From an uncultured Lactobacillus sp. (GTDB taxonomy: Bacteria; Bacillota; Bacilli; Lactobacillales; Lactobacillaceae), in NCBI GenBank assembly GCA_937916845.1, contig CALFSK010000075.1, forward strand, positions 1 through 49,392: a stretch of 49,392 bases of DNA. The letters run 5' to 3'. Shown here in pieces: positions 1-8,087 of this stretch. Within the stretch, counting starts at the first letter, position 1. Each line of letters begins with the position of its first letter. Position numbers and translations under genes: made by a program. The notes below the pieces were generated by a model that saw only the letters and a program-made list of their open reading frames with translations, was not told the origin of the DNA and did no database searches.

Positions 1-400
1 CCGTGGGGTCGGCTACAGCCAAAGAGCGGTCTTCCGCCTCGCTTGAAAGCCTCAAGGGACGAGTCTTTCAAGTCGCCCCGCACTGTAACCTGGCAAAAAA
101 GCGCCAGCTAACAGTGCCGACACGGCCCGCTGGTTCTGCCGGCTACGCTAAGATTGCTTTAAAACAAACCGGTTAAGTTTGTCAGCAACCTCAACATAGC
201 TGGAGGTCGTCCGTGATGAATCTGCCGTGAATGTGGCGTTAACCGGTGATTTTCCGGTGTACACCACCGACATCTTGAGAGACGTGGCTTTTCGGCTCTC
301 AAGTGAGGTTCATGACCGCTTTTTGGCTTGAACCGGTCGCCACGGCAGATGAAATAACGGACGACCGGAAGCGGGAAACTTAACCAATTCTATCGGTGCT
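1..400 (+). ncRNA. Large structured RNA (3' part, unassigned family)
   Basis: No reading frame is convincing here, but perfect complementary arms are nested along the whole stretch. The pairs are 26-29/34-37, 42-49/65-72, 80-86/111-117 (enclosing 90-94/103-107), 123-126/138-141, 164-169/177-182 and a long closing helix 205-214/357-366. That helix is continued by 221-229/341-349, which encloses three further hairpins (242-246/254-258, 274-281/296-303, 314-318/334-338). The result is a multi-branched junction typical of large ornate bacterial RNAs. T-box, tmRNA and RNase P signature sequences are absent. GOLLD or ROOL RNAs, both known from Lactobacillales and phages, are possible identities but I cannot confirm either. 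Strand is assumed plus; the 5' end lies outside the window. Confidence 0.6.
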
Positions 401-697
401 ACCGTTACTATATCAATTAACAAGCAATCATTTTCGTAGCTGTAAGCTTCTCTAACAGAGCGCACTAGTGCCTTCTTTTTATATAATTAAAATTATTATT
501 CGACAGACATTAAATAATTTATACGTGGCAATGTTTGTTCATTCGGCGGCTTGAAATTACAATGATAATGAATTTGGAAAAGTGGATTTATAAATTGCAC
601 TAATTATCGTGCATTGATTTGGTATTGTTATGCTGTATAAAATCAGTATCATGAATCATGTAAGGGGTTGCAATAAACGAAGGGATGGGGTGAAATC
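401..697 (+). promoter_or_regulatory. AT-rich intergenic with promoter of the dga-like operon
   Basis: No gene is seen. A T-run at about 475-480 follows a weak GCAC/GTGC hairpin and could end the structured RNA. A plausible promoter has TTGATT at 614-619 and TATAAA at 636-641 with 16-nt spacing. It lies upstream of the GTG start at 698, which has a purine-rich GATGGGGTG stretch before it. Confidence 0.4.
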
Positions 698-2539
698 GTG
701 CAACTGTCCAACCGCCAGATGACCATTATCACTAAGCTAATCACAGTGGAACAGGCCGTGACGACTCAAATGTTGGCCGACGAAGTCAACGTCAGTGTAC
801 GCACTGTCAAAAATGACCTACGTGGGATTCAGGACTGGTTTGCACACTACGGTGACTACTACCGGTCCAAGCCGCGCATTGGTATTTGGCTTGAAGCGAG
901 TCCGGCGGCGCGGGCCATGCTTAAGCAACGCTTAATGACTAACCAAGTTGAAAATTTGCCTTGTACACCGCAGGAACGCGTGGCCCAAATTGTACTGTTA
1001 TTAGCAATCAATCCAGGATTTATGACGACGCAACAGATTGAAAACAAAATTGACATTAGCAAAAACACGGTCGTTGCGGACCTCGACCGGGTGGATCAAT
1101 TTTTACAAAAATTTCAGTTGATTCTTGAACGTAAAAATTATTATGGCTACCGCATTGCCGGAACGGAACTCAATATTCGTTCAGCGTTGGAAGCCATCTT
1201 AAATCGAATCCTGCACACGTTTGAGGCACCGATGCTCACTTCTACGGATCCCTTAAAAGATGTTCAGAAGATTCAATTTCCAGCGGTGCCAGAGCTTCAA
1301 ACCGTGTTTAACGTCGTCGTGAATGAACTGGAGGTTCAACACGCCCCGACGCACGCAGACTTCGACCTCGAGGACATCCTGACCATGCTTGTCCGGATGG
1401 TCATCTGCACGATTCGTCTGAGCATGAACCATCCTATCAACAGCTACACCCCCTTAGCCGTTGCGCAAACGGAGCAGCAGAAACTCCCGTACGTCCTATT
1501 TACTAAAGTGGTGCACCATTACGAATTTCCCGTGCTACAAGACGAGTACGACTACTTGTTGCGGGGGGTGAATCCCCGTTTCGACGACCAGAACATCGCC
1601 GCCTTAACAAATCAGATCATCAAGCAAGTTAGTCGGCAACTCCAGTACCCCTTTGATACGGACGGACAGCTCAAAGTGAACCTATTTTCACACCTGCTAA
1701 CCAAGTTAAGTAACAAGTACAAGTTTACCAATGAATATAATCCCTTTGTGACGGACCTTAAGAAGCGCAACTTACCCCTGTTTGAAGCCGTTCAGGTTGC
1801 CTTACGTGATAACATTTCGTCTAACCCCGCCGTTGTGAGTGACTCGTTCATAACCTTTGTCACCTTGCACTTTATGGTTTCCCTAGAAAGCCATCAAACG
1901 ACTAGGTATGCGCGGGTCCTGTACGTTTGTTCAACGGGGCTTGGCGTGACTGGCTTAATTAAACGAGAAATTGAGCGGCACGTTTCTAATATTGAGATTG
2001 CCGGGTTTGCCTCCATCACAACCGTTGACCAGCAAGTTGCGGCACTTCACCCAGACCTGCTGATTAGTATTTTCCCCATTACCGCGGGCGAGCTTCCAGT
2101 CGTTCAGGTTAACCCACTTCCTAGTCACGACGATATCGAACGAATTCGGTCGGCCGTGGCGAAGGTCTTAAAAGTGACGATGAGTAGCCTAACGCCGTTT
2201 CGCCCCAGGGTGGGTAAGGAAAGTGACGCTGAAGAAGAAACCCGAACCCTCATGCTTAATGGGTCAGTGATTTATCAAGCGCTTAGTCGTTACTTTGGGC
2301 AGCGCATTCCAGTGGGGTACCAAGAAGCCTTTATGATTCACGTCATGATGGCCGTTCACCGGATTTATTATCATCACAGTTACGATTCAACCTTGAAGGT
2401 CACCCCGTCGTCAGAAACTAAGGATGTCCAAACGATCAAGCGGATCTTTTTAGAAAATCAGCTCAGTATTAATGCACCGGAAATTGGCGCGTTGTTGCAA
2501 TATACCCGCGTACATGAACTGTCCCAAAAAGGAGGATGA
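698..2539 (+). CDS. BglG-type PRD transcriptional regulator with EIIB-like domain
   Basis: Predicted transcription activator or antiterminator of the following operon, 613 residues, GTG start. The N-terminus carries two helix-turn-helix-like segments (about 1-60 and 75-140; RTVKNDL and KNTVVADLDRV are recognition-helix-like). Two PTS regulation domains (about 190-400) follow, then a galactitol-type EIIB-like domain with CSTGLGVTG around Cys411. The C-terminal ~100 residues lack a recognisable EIIA active-site HG or PH motif and instead contain an H-M-M-A-V-H-R-I stretch resembling a further PRD. PTS-dependent phosphorylation of PRD histidines probably controls it. The stop codon overlaps the next gene's start by 4 nt, so the two are translationally coupled. 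Confidence 0.85.
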   Translation: MQLSNRQMTIITKLITVEQAVTTQMLADEVNVSVRTVKNDLRGIQDWFAHYGDYYRSKPRIGIWLEASPAARAMLKQRLMTNQVENLPCTPQERVAQIVLLLAINPGFMTTQQIENKIDISKNTVVADLDRVDQFLQKFQLILERKNYYGYRIAGTELNIRSALEAILNRILHTFEAPMLTSTDPLKDVQKIQFPAVPELQTVFNVVVNELEVQHAPTHADFDLEDILTMLVRMVICTIRLSMNHPINSYTPLAVAQTEQQKLPYVLFTKVVHHYEFPVLQDEYDYLLRGVNPRFDDQNIAALTNQIIKQVSRQLQYPFDTDGQLKVNLFSHLLTKLSNKYKFTNEYNPFVTDLKKRNLPLFEAVQVALRDNISSNPAVVSDSFITFVTLHFMVSLESHQTTRYARVLYVCSTGLGVTGLIKREIERHVSNIEIAGFASITTVDQQVAALHPDLLISIFPITAGELPVVQVNPLPSHDDIERIRSAVAKVLKVTMSSLTPFRPRVGKESDAEEETRTLMLNGSVIYQALSRYFGQRIPVGYQEAFMIHVMMAVHRIYYHHSYDSTLKVTPSSETKDVQTIKRIFLENQLSINAPEIGALLQYTRVHELSQKGG

Positions 2540-2889
2540 GTGGCATGGATGAACCATGGCTCACGGAAGATGTTCAAAAAGTATTACGAGAGGCACACCA
2601 TCAAGCCGAAACGGCGGATGCGTTGGCCTATGTCTTTAGGCTCATGCGTCAAGCTGAGATTGAACCTACCGAGTTACAGTTAGTTATTTTAATTAACCAC
2701 GTTAGTGAAATGGTGGACCGCTCAATTACGGGAGAACAGCTTCCCGCTGTTGAACCCGAAATGTTTGCGGGCGTTTCCCCAGTTGCGTTGCAAATTGCGG
2801 GGCAACTCGTCGATCACCTTGGTAATTTGTCGGATTCAGAAAAATACGTCGTTTCAATTCACTTTGAAACGGCACTACAAAACTCATAG
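2536..2889 (+). CDS. Single-PRD protein, EF_0829/AHA_3910 family
   Basis: A 117-residue protein made of essentially one PTS regulation domain with no DNA-binding part. From memory this matches the family defined by EF_0829/AHA_3910, a member of a conserved nine-gene neighbourhood. Candidate phosphorylatable histidines occur in the INHVSEM and VSIHFET segments. It starts with an ATGA overlap of the regulator gene and ends 12 nt before the DUF2620 gene. It may act as a modulator or dimerisation partner of the large PRD regulator encoded just upstream; that role is inference. Confidence 0.75.
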   Translation: MSGMDEPWLTEDVQKVLREAHHQAETADALAYVFRLMRQAEIEPTELQLVILINHVSEMVDRSITGEQLPAVEPEMFAGVSPVALQIAGQLVDHLGNLSDSEKYVVSIHFETALQNS

Positions 2890-2901
2890 GAGGTAACAAA
2901 C

Positions 2902-3258
2902 ATGATTAAAGTTGTGATTGCAGATCGGATGGGTAAGGGCCAAAAAGTTGCGGCTGGTGTCGAAGAAGCTGGCGGTACGGCGGTTGTAGTTCCCGGTATG
3001 GGCGCTGACATGCGTTTAGGTGACGTTATGAACCAGGAGCAAGCCGATATGGGAATCTCCTTCTGTGGTAGCGGTGGTGCGGGTGCCATTACGGCCAGCA
3101 CTAAGTATGGCTACCCAGAACGTCACGGTATGCGCTCGATTCAAGAAGGCATTACGGCCATTGAAGAAGGCAAAACGGTCCTCGGGTTCGGTTTTATGGA
3201 TAAGCCAGAACTAGGCAAGGCACTCACGGAAGCGTTCGAGAAAAAATATAACCAGTAA
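2902..3258 (+). CDS. DUF2620 family protein (EF_0830/YhfU-like)
   Basis: A 118-residue soluble protein with a clear GGAGG ribosome binding site. The fold begins with a beta strand (IKVVIADR). A conserved-looking CGSGGAGA motif at about residues 55-62 resembles the C-x-x-G-A-G-A segment of E. coli YhfU. A cysteine and glycine-rich loop in a small protein beside membrane subunits recalls PTS EIIB subunits, but no phosphotransfer is known for the family. It sits first in a run with DUF4312, DUF4311 and DUF4310 genes, and probably forms one complex with them. Substrate and mechanism are unknown. Confidence 0.75.
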   Translation: MIKVVIADRMGKGQKVAAGVEEAGGTAVVVPGMGADMRLGDVMNQEQADMGISFCGSGGAGAITASTKYGYPERHGMRSIQEGITAIEEGKTVLGFGFMDKPELGKALTEAFEKKYNQ

Positions 3259-3287
3259 TCGCTGATCATCGAAGGGAGGGCCTTAAC

Positions 3288-3644
3288 ATGGCAACCGCAA
3301 TCAACACGACGCACGAACGGACAGTGCGCGTTACCGGTAAGGGTGATACGAAACAAAAGGCGTTTGCGCAGGCGTTGAGTCAAATTCAAAAACAAGTCGT
3401 CGAGAACGTTGATGCCGTCACACTGCAAATTACACCACGGCAAGTGACCCCGGTTAGTTTACAGTCGGAGACTTATCGTGAACGCTTCTTGCTGTTCTTT
3501 TTTCCACGGACACGCACGACTTATCACGCCACGATTGACGTGTTGGTCACGATCAACGCCATTGATCTAACACAGGTGCCCTTCGAAGAAAAAGCGAAGA
3601 ACGCAGCTTGGAAACCCGTGGATGTTTTGAAAGGGGGCAAATAA
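3288..3644 (+). CDS. DUF4312 family protein (EF_0831/AHA_3912 type)
   Basis: A 118-residue protein without membrane segments until a short hydrophobic FLLFFFPRTRTT stretch near residue 65. It matches the expected length and position of the DUF4312 family in this neighbourhood. It starts after a GGGAGGG ribosome binding site and ends just before the GTG of the DUF4311 gene, so it is co-translated with that membrane protein. The mix of charged N-terminus and beta-rich C-terminus suggests a cytoplasmic or membrane-associated partner of the DUF4311/DUF4310 channel. No biochemical role is known. Confidence 0.72.
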   Translation: MATAINTTHERTVRVTGKGDTKQKAFAQALSQIQKQVVENVDAVTLQITPRQVTPVSLQSETYRERFLLFFFPRTRTTYHATIDVLVTINAIDLTQVPFEEKAKNAAWKPVDVLKGGK

Positions 3645-3645
3645 T

Positions 3646-4422
3646 GTGCACTTTGTTGTTATTTTAATCGAGTCAATTATTATTGGTGGCCTGGTCGGCT
3701 TTTCAGCCGGGATTGGTGCTGCCAGAATGTTTAACGCACCAACGGTCCAAGCGCTAGGCGCATTTCGGACCTTAGGTGAAATGAATGCGGCTCAGGGCGA
3801 CCCCGCGTCACACTTTTCATTTGGACTGGGGTTCTTCTTTAACGCTTGGGCTTCAACGGTTGGTGCCGGCGCATTCACTCAGGATGTCACGCACCGGGTT
3901 ATTCCTAACTGGTCGGCCGCCATTTTACTAATTAAGAATAAGAATTTAGCTGAAACGATGCATAATCCTAAGAAAATGGGGATTATGAGTGCCTTAATCG
4001 GGGTCGTTGTGGTGACCTTCTTAAACGTCACCTCGTCCTCGATTCCAGCATCTTTACAAGTGACGGCGGTCAAAGTGTTAGTTCCAGCGGCGACGGTCCT
4101 GATCAACATGGTGATGCCGATTATCTTCTGGCTCGCGGCGATTGATGCGGGCCGGCGTTCTGGATTGTTCGGCACGGTCTTTGGTGGGATGGCTGCCCTC
4201 ATTATGGGTAACGCCGTTCCCGGGGTCGTTCTTGGAATTTTAATCGGTAAGGGTGTTGAAGAGATTGGGTGGACCCGGATCACGCGCATCATGCTAGTGG
4301 CGGTAATCTTACTGTTCGTCTTGAGCGCCTTCTTCCGGAGTTTCGATATTCAACTATTAAAAGAATTCGGCATGCGCGCGCCGCAATGGCTTCAAGGCTG
4401 GCATAACGCGATTGGCGGTTAA
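3646..4422 (+). CDS. DUF4311 family membrane protein
   Basis: A 258-residue, strongly hydrophobic protein with about six to seven predicted membrane segments. Glycine-rich segments (SIIIGGLVGFSAGIGAAR near the N-terminus, GVVLGILIGKG near 190-200) are of the kind found in transporters. GTG start; the preceding gene's stop lies immediately upstream. It pairs with the DUF4310 membrane protein 16 nt downstream, and I infer that the two form the membrane part of an uptake system for the substrate processed by the deacetylase, ammonia lyase and aldolase. There is no homology I can see to ABC, MFS or classical PTS EIIC permeases. Confidence 0.75.
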   Translation: MHFVVILIESIIIGGLVGFSAGIGAARMFNAPTVQALGAFRTLGEMNAAQGDPASHFSFGLGFFFNAWASTVGAGAFTQDVTHRVIPNWSAAILLIKNKNLAETMHNPKKMGIMSALIGVVVVTFLNVTSSSIPASLQVTAVKVLVPAATVLINMVMPIIFWLAAIDAGRRSGLFGTVFGGMAALIMGNAVPGVVLGILIGKGVEEIGWTRITRIMLVAVILLFVLSAFFRSFDIQLLKEFGMRAPQWLQGWHNAIGG

Positions 4423-4438
4423 GAGAGGAGCGGACTAA

Positions 4439-5101
4439 ATGGATCAAGATATTAAAGATTTAGAACACGCACATAGCTTTTGGTACGCAGACTGGTCGTT
4501 TCCGCTAATCGTGGGGATCATGTCCGCCGGGGTCTTTGCCGGGACCTCGATGTATTACAACTACGGCGTCGGGGCCTTCAACGAAGTGGCCATTGTCGCC
4601 ATGCTAAAAGCCGGGATGACCGGTGGTTCTTACGGTGCGGCCGCAGCGTTTGGGGCGAGTTTCTTATTTGCCCGGATTTTGGAAGGGTCCTTAGTCGGAA
4701 TCTTAGACTTGGGTGGTTCAATTCTGACCGGGGTCGGGATTGGGATTCCCGCAATTTTGCTCAGTATGGGCATTGAAGCGCCAGTTAAAAACTTTCCGTT
4801 AGCTTTGCTGACTGGCTTAGTGATTGGACTCATTATTGGGGCCATTATCTACGCCGTGCGGCACTTCACGTTAGGCCAATCCAAGGCAACCTTTGGGGCC
4901 GACGTCATGATGGGTGCTGGGAATGATACGGGGCGCTTCTTAGGGCCCTTGATCATCTTGAGCGCGGTAACGGCGTCCATTCCAATTGGAATCGGGGCGA
5001 CGGCTGGTGCGGCAATCTTTTACGCTTGGAAAAAGCCGATTGCCGGTGGTGCGATTATCGGCGCCATGATTTTAGGATTCTTCTTCCCGGTTAAACTGTA
5101 A
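4439..5101 (+). CDS. DUF4310 family membrane protein
   Basis: A 220-residue hydrophobic protein with about five or six membrane segments. A short acidic cytoplasmic N-terminus (MDQDIKDLEHAHSFWYADW) comes first. Repeated glycine-rich helices follow (GAGNDTGRFLGPL; SIPIGIGATAGAA). It has an AGAGGAG-type ribosome binding site and belongs with DUF4311. Always finding DUF2620, DUF4312, DUF4311 and DUF4310 together is known for the EF_0830-0833/AHA_3911-3914 clusters. The role as a transporter subunit is inferred from topology and gene context only. Confidence 0.75.
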   Translation: MDQDIKDLEHAHSFWYADWSFPLIVGIMSAGVFAGTSMYYNYGVGAFNEVAIVAMLKAGMTGGSYGAAAAFGASFLFARILEGSLVGILDLGGSILTGVGIGIPAILLSMGIEAPVKNFPLALLTGLVIGLIIGAIIYAVRHFTLGQSKATFGADVMMGAGNDTGRFLGPLIILSAVTASIPIGIGATAGAAIFYAWKKPIAGGAIIGAMILGFFFPVKL

Positions 5102-5114
5102 AGGAGCGCAATTG

Positions 5115-6233
5115 ATGGTTGATTTATACGTTAAAAATGGTCGCAGTGTTAATGACGACCCCTTGGAACTGACAATTACCGCGGGTAAAATTACCGCCAT
5201 TGGTGAGAAGCTGACCGACGTCGAGGCAACGCGGGTGATGGACGTGAAGGGCGCCTACGTTTCGGCGGGGTGGATCGATGATCACGTGCACTGCTACGAT
5301 CAATTGACGCTGTACTATGACGATGCGGACGCGGACGGCGTTCAAAGCGGAGTCACGACCGTTATTGACGCGGGTTCTACGGGTGCCGATAACATTGGTG
5401 ATTTTTATGAACGGACGCGTGCCAAGCGGACGAACGTGTACGCCATGATCAATATTTCTAAGACCGGAATCCTGGCTCAAGATGAATTGGGCGATATGAG
5501 TCGGGTTCAGTGGGAACCTTTCAAACGGGCCGTAGACGAGTACCCAGACTTTATTGTGGGGATCAAAGCTCGCGAAAGTCATTCGGTGGTCGTGGATAAT
5601 GGGGTTCAGCCGTTAATTAAAGCCAAGGACTACCAACGCCAAGTTGAACGCACTTTGCCAGTGATGGTTCACGTCGGGGCCAACCCGCCTGAATTGGAAG
5701 CCATTTTAGCCTTAATGACGAAGGACGATGTATTGACCCACGCGTACAACGGCAAACCGAATGGCATCTTGGCTGCGGACGGCACGGTTAAACCGTTTGT
5801 GCGTGAAGCCTATGATCGCGGTGTAATCTTTGACGTTGGTCACGGAACCGACAGTTTCAATTTTGAAACGGCCGCAACGGCGTTTGCTAACGGACTCGTC
5901 CCCCAATCAATTAGTACGGATATTTATCACCGTAACCGGGAAAACGGGCCCGTCTATGACATGGCGACCACCCTTGATAAGTTGATGCTGCTAGGCTTCG
6001 ATTTGCCAACGGTAATCCGGATGGTGACGGTAGCCCCGGCTGATAATTTCAATTTAGCACATAAGGGTGAATTGGCAGTAGGTGCGGATGGCGACCTGAC
6101 CATTTTCAGTGTTGAGCAGACGGACAAAACGTTGACCGATTCGAATGGCAATCAGCGCACGACCACGACCACAATCAAACCGTGTTGTGCGGTCGTGGCG
6201 GGTCAAGTCTATGAAGTGGAGGCTAAGGAATGA
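5115..6233 (+). CDS. Amidohydrolase/deacetylase family metallohydrolase (EF_0837 type)
   Basis: Zinc-dependent hydrolase of the amidohydrolase superfamily, 372 residues. The metal-binding signature is complete: D-H-V-H near 57-59, a carboxylatable lysine in GIKARES near 151, histidines in MVHVG (~186) and THAYNG (~209), and the catalytic Asp in STDIYHR (~269). The ATG at 5115 is preferred over TTG at 5112 because AAGGAG at 5101-5106 is then eight bases away. The family is annotated as N-acyl-amino acid or amino-sugar deacetylase-like. Just before a 2-amino-acid-sugar ammonia lyase, it probably removes an acyl group to expose the amine. It overlaps dgaE by 4 nt. Confidence 0.82.
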   Translation: MVDLYVKNGRSVNDDPLELTITAGKITAIGEKLTDVEATRVMDVKGAYVSAGWIDDHVHCYDQLTLYYDDADADGVQSGVTTVIDAGSTGADNIGDFYERTRAKRTNVYAMINISKTGILAQDELGDMSRVQWEPFKRAVDEYPDFIVGIKARESHSVVVDNGVQPLIKAKDYQRQVERTLPVMVHVGANPPELEAILALMTKDDVLTHAYNGKPNGILAADGTVKPFVREAYDRGVIFDVGHGTDSFNFETAATAFANGLVPQSISTDIYHRNRENGPVYDMATTLDKLMLLGFDLPTVIRMVTVAPADNFNLAHKGELAVGADGDLTIFSVEQTDKTLTDSNGNQRTTTTTIKPCCAVVAGQVYEVEAKE

Positions 6234-7327
6234 CGGTATACGATAAGTACCATTTAAAGCAAGTGATCAATGCGAGCGGCAAGATGACTATTTTAGGCGT
6301 TTCTAAGTTAGCGCAACCCGTGATTGACGCGCAAAAATTTGGGGATGAACACTTCTTTGAAATGGCGGACCTGGTTAAGAAGACGGGGGACCATTTAGCG
6401 CAACTATTAGGGGCGGAAGACGCCATCGTGATCAACTCCGCTTCGGCGGGGATTGCGGAAGCCGTGGCGGCGTTGATTGGTGCGGGGAGTAAGTACCACG
6501 CCTATCACCCTTACGATGCGCGTTATACCAAACGTGAAATCGCGATTCCTAAGGGCCAAAACGTAGATTACGGGACCCCTGAAGAAGTGATGATCAACGT
6601 CGGTGGGGGCCAAGTCGTGGAAGCCGGTTATGCCAACATGTGTAGCCCAGAACACCTCGATATGGTGATTACCGATAAGACGGTCGGAATTTTATACGTT
6701 AAGAGTCACCACGCCGTGCAAAAGAGTATGTTGACCGTCGAAGAAGCGCTGAAAGTTGCGCATCACCACGCGTTACCGCTGATTTTGGACGCCGCTGCGG
6801 AGGAAGATATGCAGAAATACATCGAGATGGGTGTTGATATCATCATCTTCTCCGGCGCCAAAGCGTTAGCAGGGCCAGCGTCAGCGTTGATTTTTGGGAA
6901 ACGGCACTACATTGAATGGGTCCGGCTACAGTCCCTTGGTTTAGGCCGGGCCATGAAGATCGGTAAGGAAAATATTCTTGGGCTCACTAAGGCAATTGAA
7001 GACTACTTAGCAGAAGGTCCTGAAAGCGGGGATCAGATGAAAGCCCGCTTAGCGCCATTTCTGACGGGCTTAAATCAGGTGCCTTACGTTGACGCGGAAC
7101 AGGTGCAGGACGGTGCTGGCCGGGATATTTACCGGGCGAGCGTGGTCATTAAACCGGACTCACCTAAGAATGCTAAACAGGTCACGGCGGAATTGAAGGC
7201 GGGTAATCCCGCGATTTATACCCGCGAGTACCGGGCGAACGTGGGGATTATTGAGTTTGATATTCGAGCCGTTGATGCGGCTGAAATGACGGCCATTACG
7301 CAACGATTACACGAAATTTTAGATTAA
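6230..7327 (+). CDS. dgaE: DgaE-family PLP-dependent ammonia lyase (SelA-related)
   Basis: A 365-residue fold-type I PLP enzyme. The Schiff-base lysine is in IIFSGAKALAGP at Lys211, and a D-A-A-A-E-E-D segment at ~188-193 precedes it in the place where the cofactor-ring Asp is expected. Its family includes Salmonella D-glucosaminate-6-phosphate ammonia lyase, which converts a 2-amino-2-deoxy-aldonate phosphate to a 2-keto-3-deoxy sugar acid phosphate plus ammonia. In Salmonella the partner transporter is a mannose-class PTS; here that is replaced by the DUF2620/4310-4312 system. The true substrate is therefore uncertain. It is followed by the matching aldolase. Confidence 0.85.
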   Translation: MTVYDKYHLKQVINASGKMTILGVSKLAQPVIDAQKFGDEHFFEMADLVKKTGDHLAQLLGAEDAIVINSASAGIAEAVAALIGAGSKYHAYHPYDARYTKREIAIPKGQNVDYGTPEEVMINVGGGQVVEAGYANMCSPEHLDMVITDKTVGILYVKSHHAVQKSMLTVEEALKVAHHHALPLILDAAAEEDMQKYIEMGVDIIIFSGAKALAGPASALIFGKRHYIEWVRLQSLGLGRAMKIGKENILGLTKAIEDYLAEGPESGDQMKARLAPFLTGLNQVPYVDAEQVQDGAGRDIYRASVVIKPDSPKNAKQVTAELKAGNPAIYTREYRANVGIIEFDIRAVDAAEMTAITQRLHEILD

Positions 7328-7346
7328 CTAAAAGGAGAGCTATACC

Positions 7347-8087
7347 ATGCAAAAAACACCAAACTATTACAAAGACCGGGTTGCTTTAAACGTTTTAGCA
7401 GGTTCCGTTCAAAATGCAGTTGATTGTTATGAGGCAGCGAGCGAACACATTATTCTGGGCGTTTTGACGAAAAACTATGCGAATGATCAACTGGCTATCG
7501 AAGATATGCTGAAGTATCAGTCCCAGATCGATAATGCCGTTTCAGTAGGCCTGGGTGCGGGTGACCCTAAGCAAAGCCAGATGGTGAGTCGGGTTTCAAA
7601 AGTGATTCAACCACAACACGTTAACCAAGTCTTTACGGGCGTTGGGACGAGTCGGGCGTTGTTAGGGCAAGATGATACGGTCGTTAACGGCTTAGTATCA
7701 CCTACCGGAACTGTTGGAAAGGTCAACATTGCGACGGGGGCCCTCAGCTCACAGACCCCAGCTGGTGAAGTTTCCATTGAAACAGCGATTGCGTTGTTGA
7801 AGGATATGGGTGGAACTTCAATTAAGTTCTTCCCAATGAAGGGTTTGGCCCACGAAGACGAATTCAGAGCAGTTGCTAAGGCCTGTGCCGAAAATAACTT
7901 TAGTTTGGAACCCACTGGCGGTATCGATTTAGATAACTTTGAAGAAATCCTTCAAATTGCGTTGGATGCCGGTGTTAAACACGTTATTCCCCATATCTAC
8001 TCCTCCATTATCGATAAGGATACCGGGATGACCCGTCCTGAAGATGTGCGCCAACTCTTTGAGAGCGTGAAGAAATTAGTTGGGTAA
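7347..8087 (+). CDS. dagF: KDGP aldolase family protein (DagF-like)
   Basis: A 246-residue class I aldolase predicted to split 2-keto-3-deoxy-6-phosphogluconate, or a stereoisomer, into pyruvate and glyceraldehyde 3-phosphate. The Schiff-base lysine is in SIKFFPMKG at Lys160, and the phosphate/substrate loop EPTGGID follows at about 194-200. It begins after AAAGGAGAG and is the last gene before a strong terminator at 8118-8149. The family is the EF_0839-type KDGP aldolase of the same conserved cluster, which closes the pathway begun by the deacetylase and DgaE. Confidence 0.85.
   Translation: MQKTPNYYKDRVALNVLAGSVQNAVDCYEAASEHIILGVLTKNYANDQLAIEDMLKYQSQIDNAVSVGLGAGDPKQSQMVSRVSKVIQPQHVNQVFTGVGTSRALLGQDDTVVNGLVSPTGTVGKVNIATGALSSQTPAGEVSIETAIALLKDMGGTSIKFFPMKGLAHEDEFRAVAKACAENNFSLEPTGGIDLDNFEEILQIALDAGVKHVIPHIYSSIIDKDTGMTRPEDVRQLFESVKKLVG

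Noticed and set aside
1..400. T-box, tmRNA, RNase P or group II intron identity for the structured region
   Set aside because: The T-box AGGGTGG element, tmRNA tag and TpsiC end, RNase P core strings and intron domain V signature were looked for and not found.
3879..4292. Long open frame opposite the DUF4311 gene
   Set aside because: Complementary-strand shadow of a GC-rich membrane gene; low-complexity composition and no ribosome binding site.
5124..5582. 152-codon open frame opposite the deacetylase gene
   Set aside because: Shadow of a gene with an intact metallohydrolase active site; no independent start signals.
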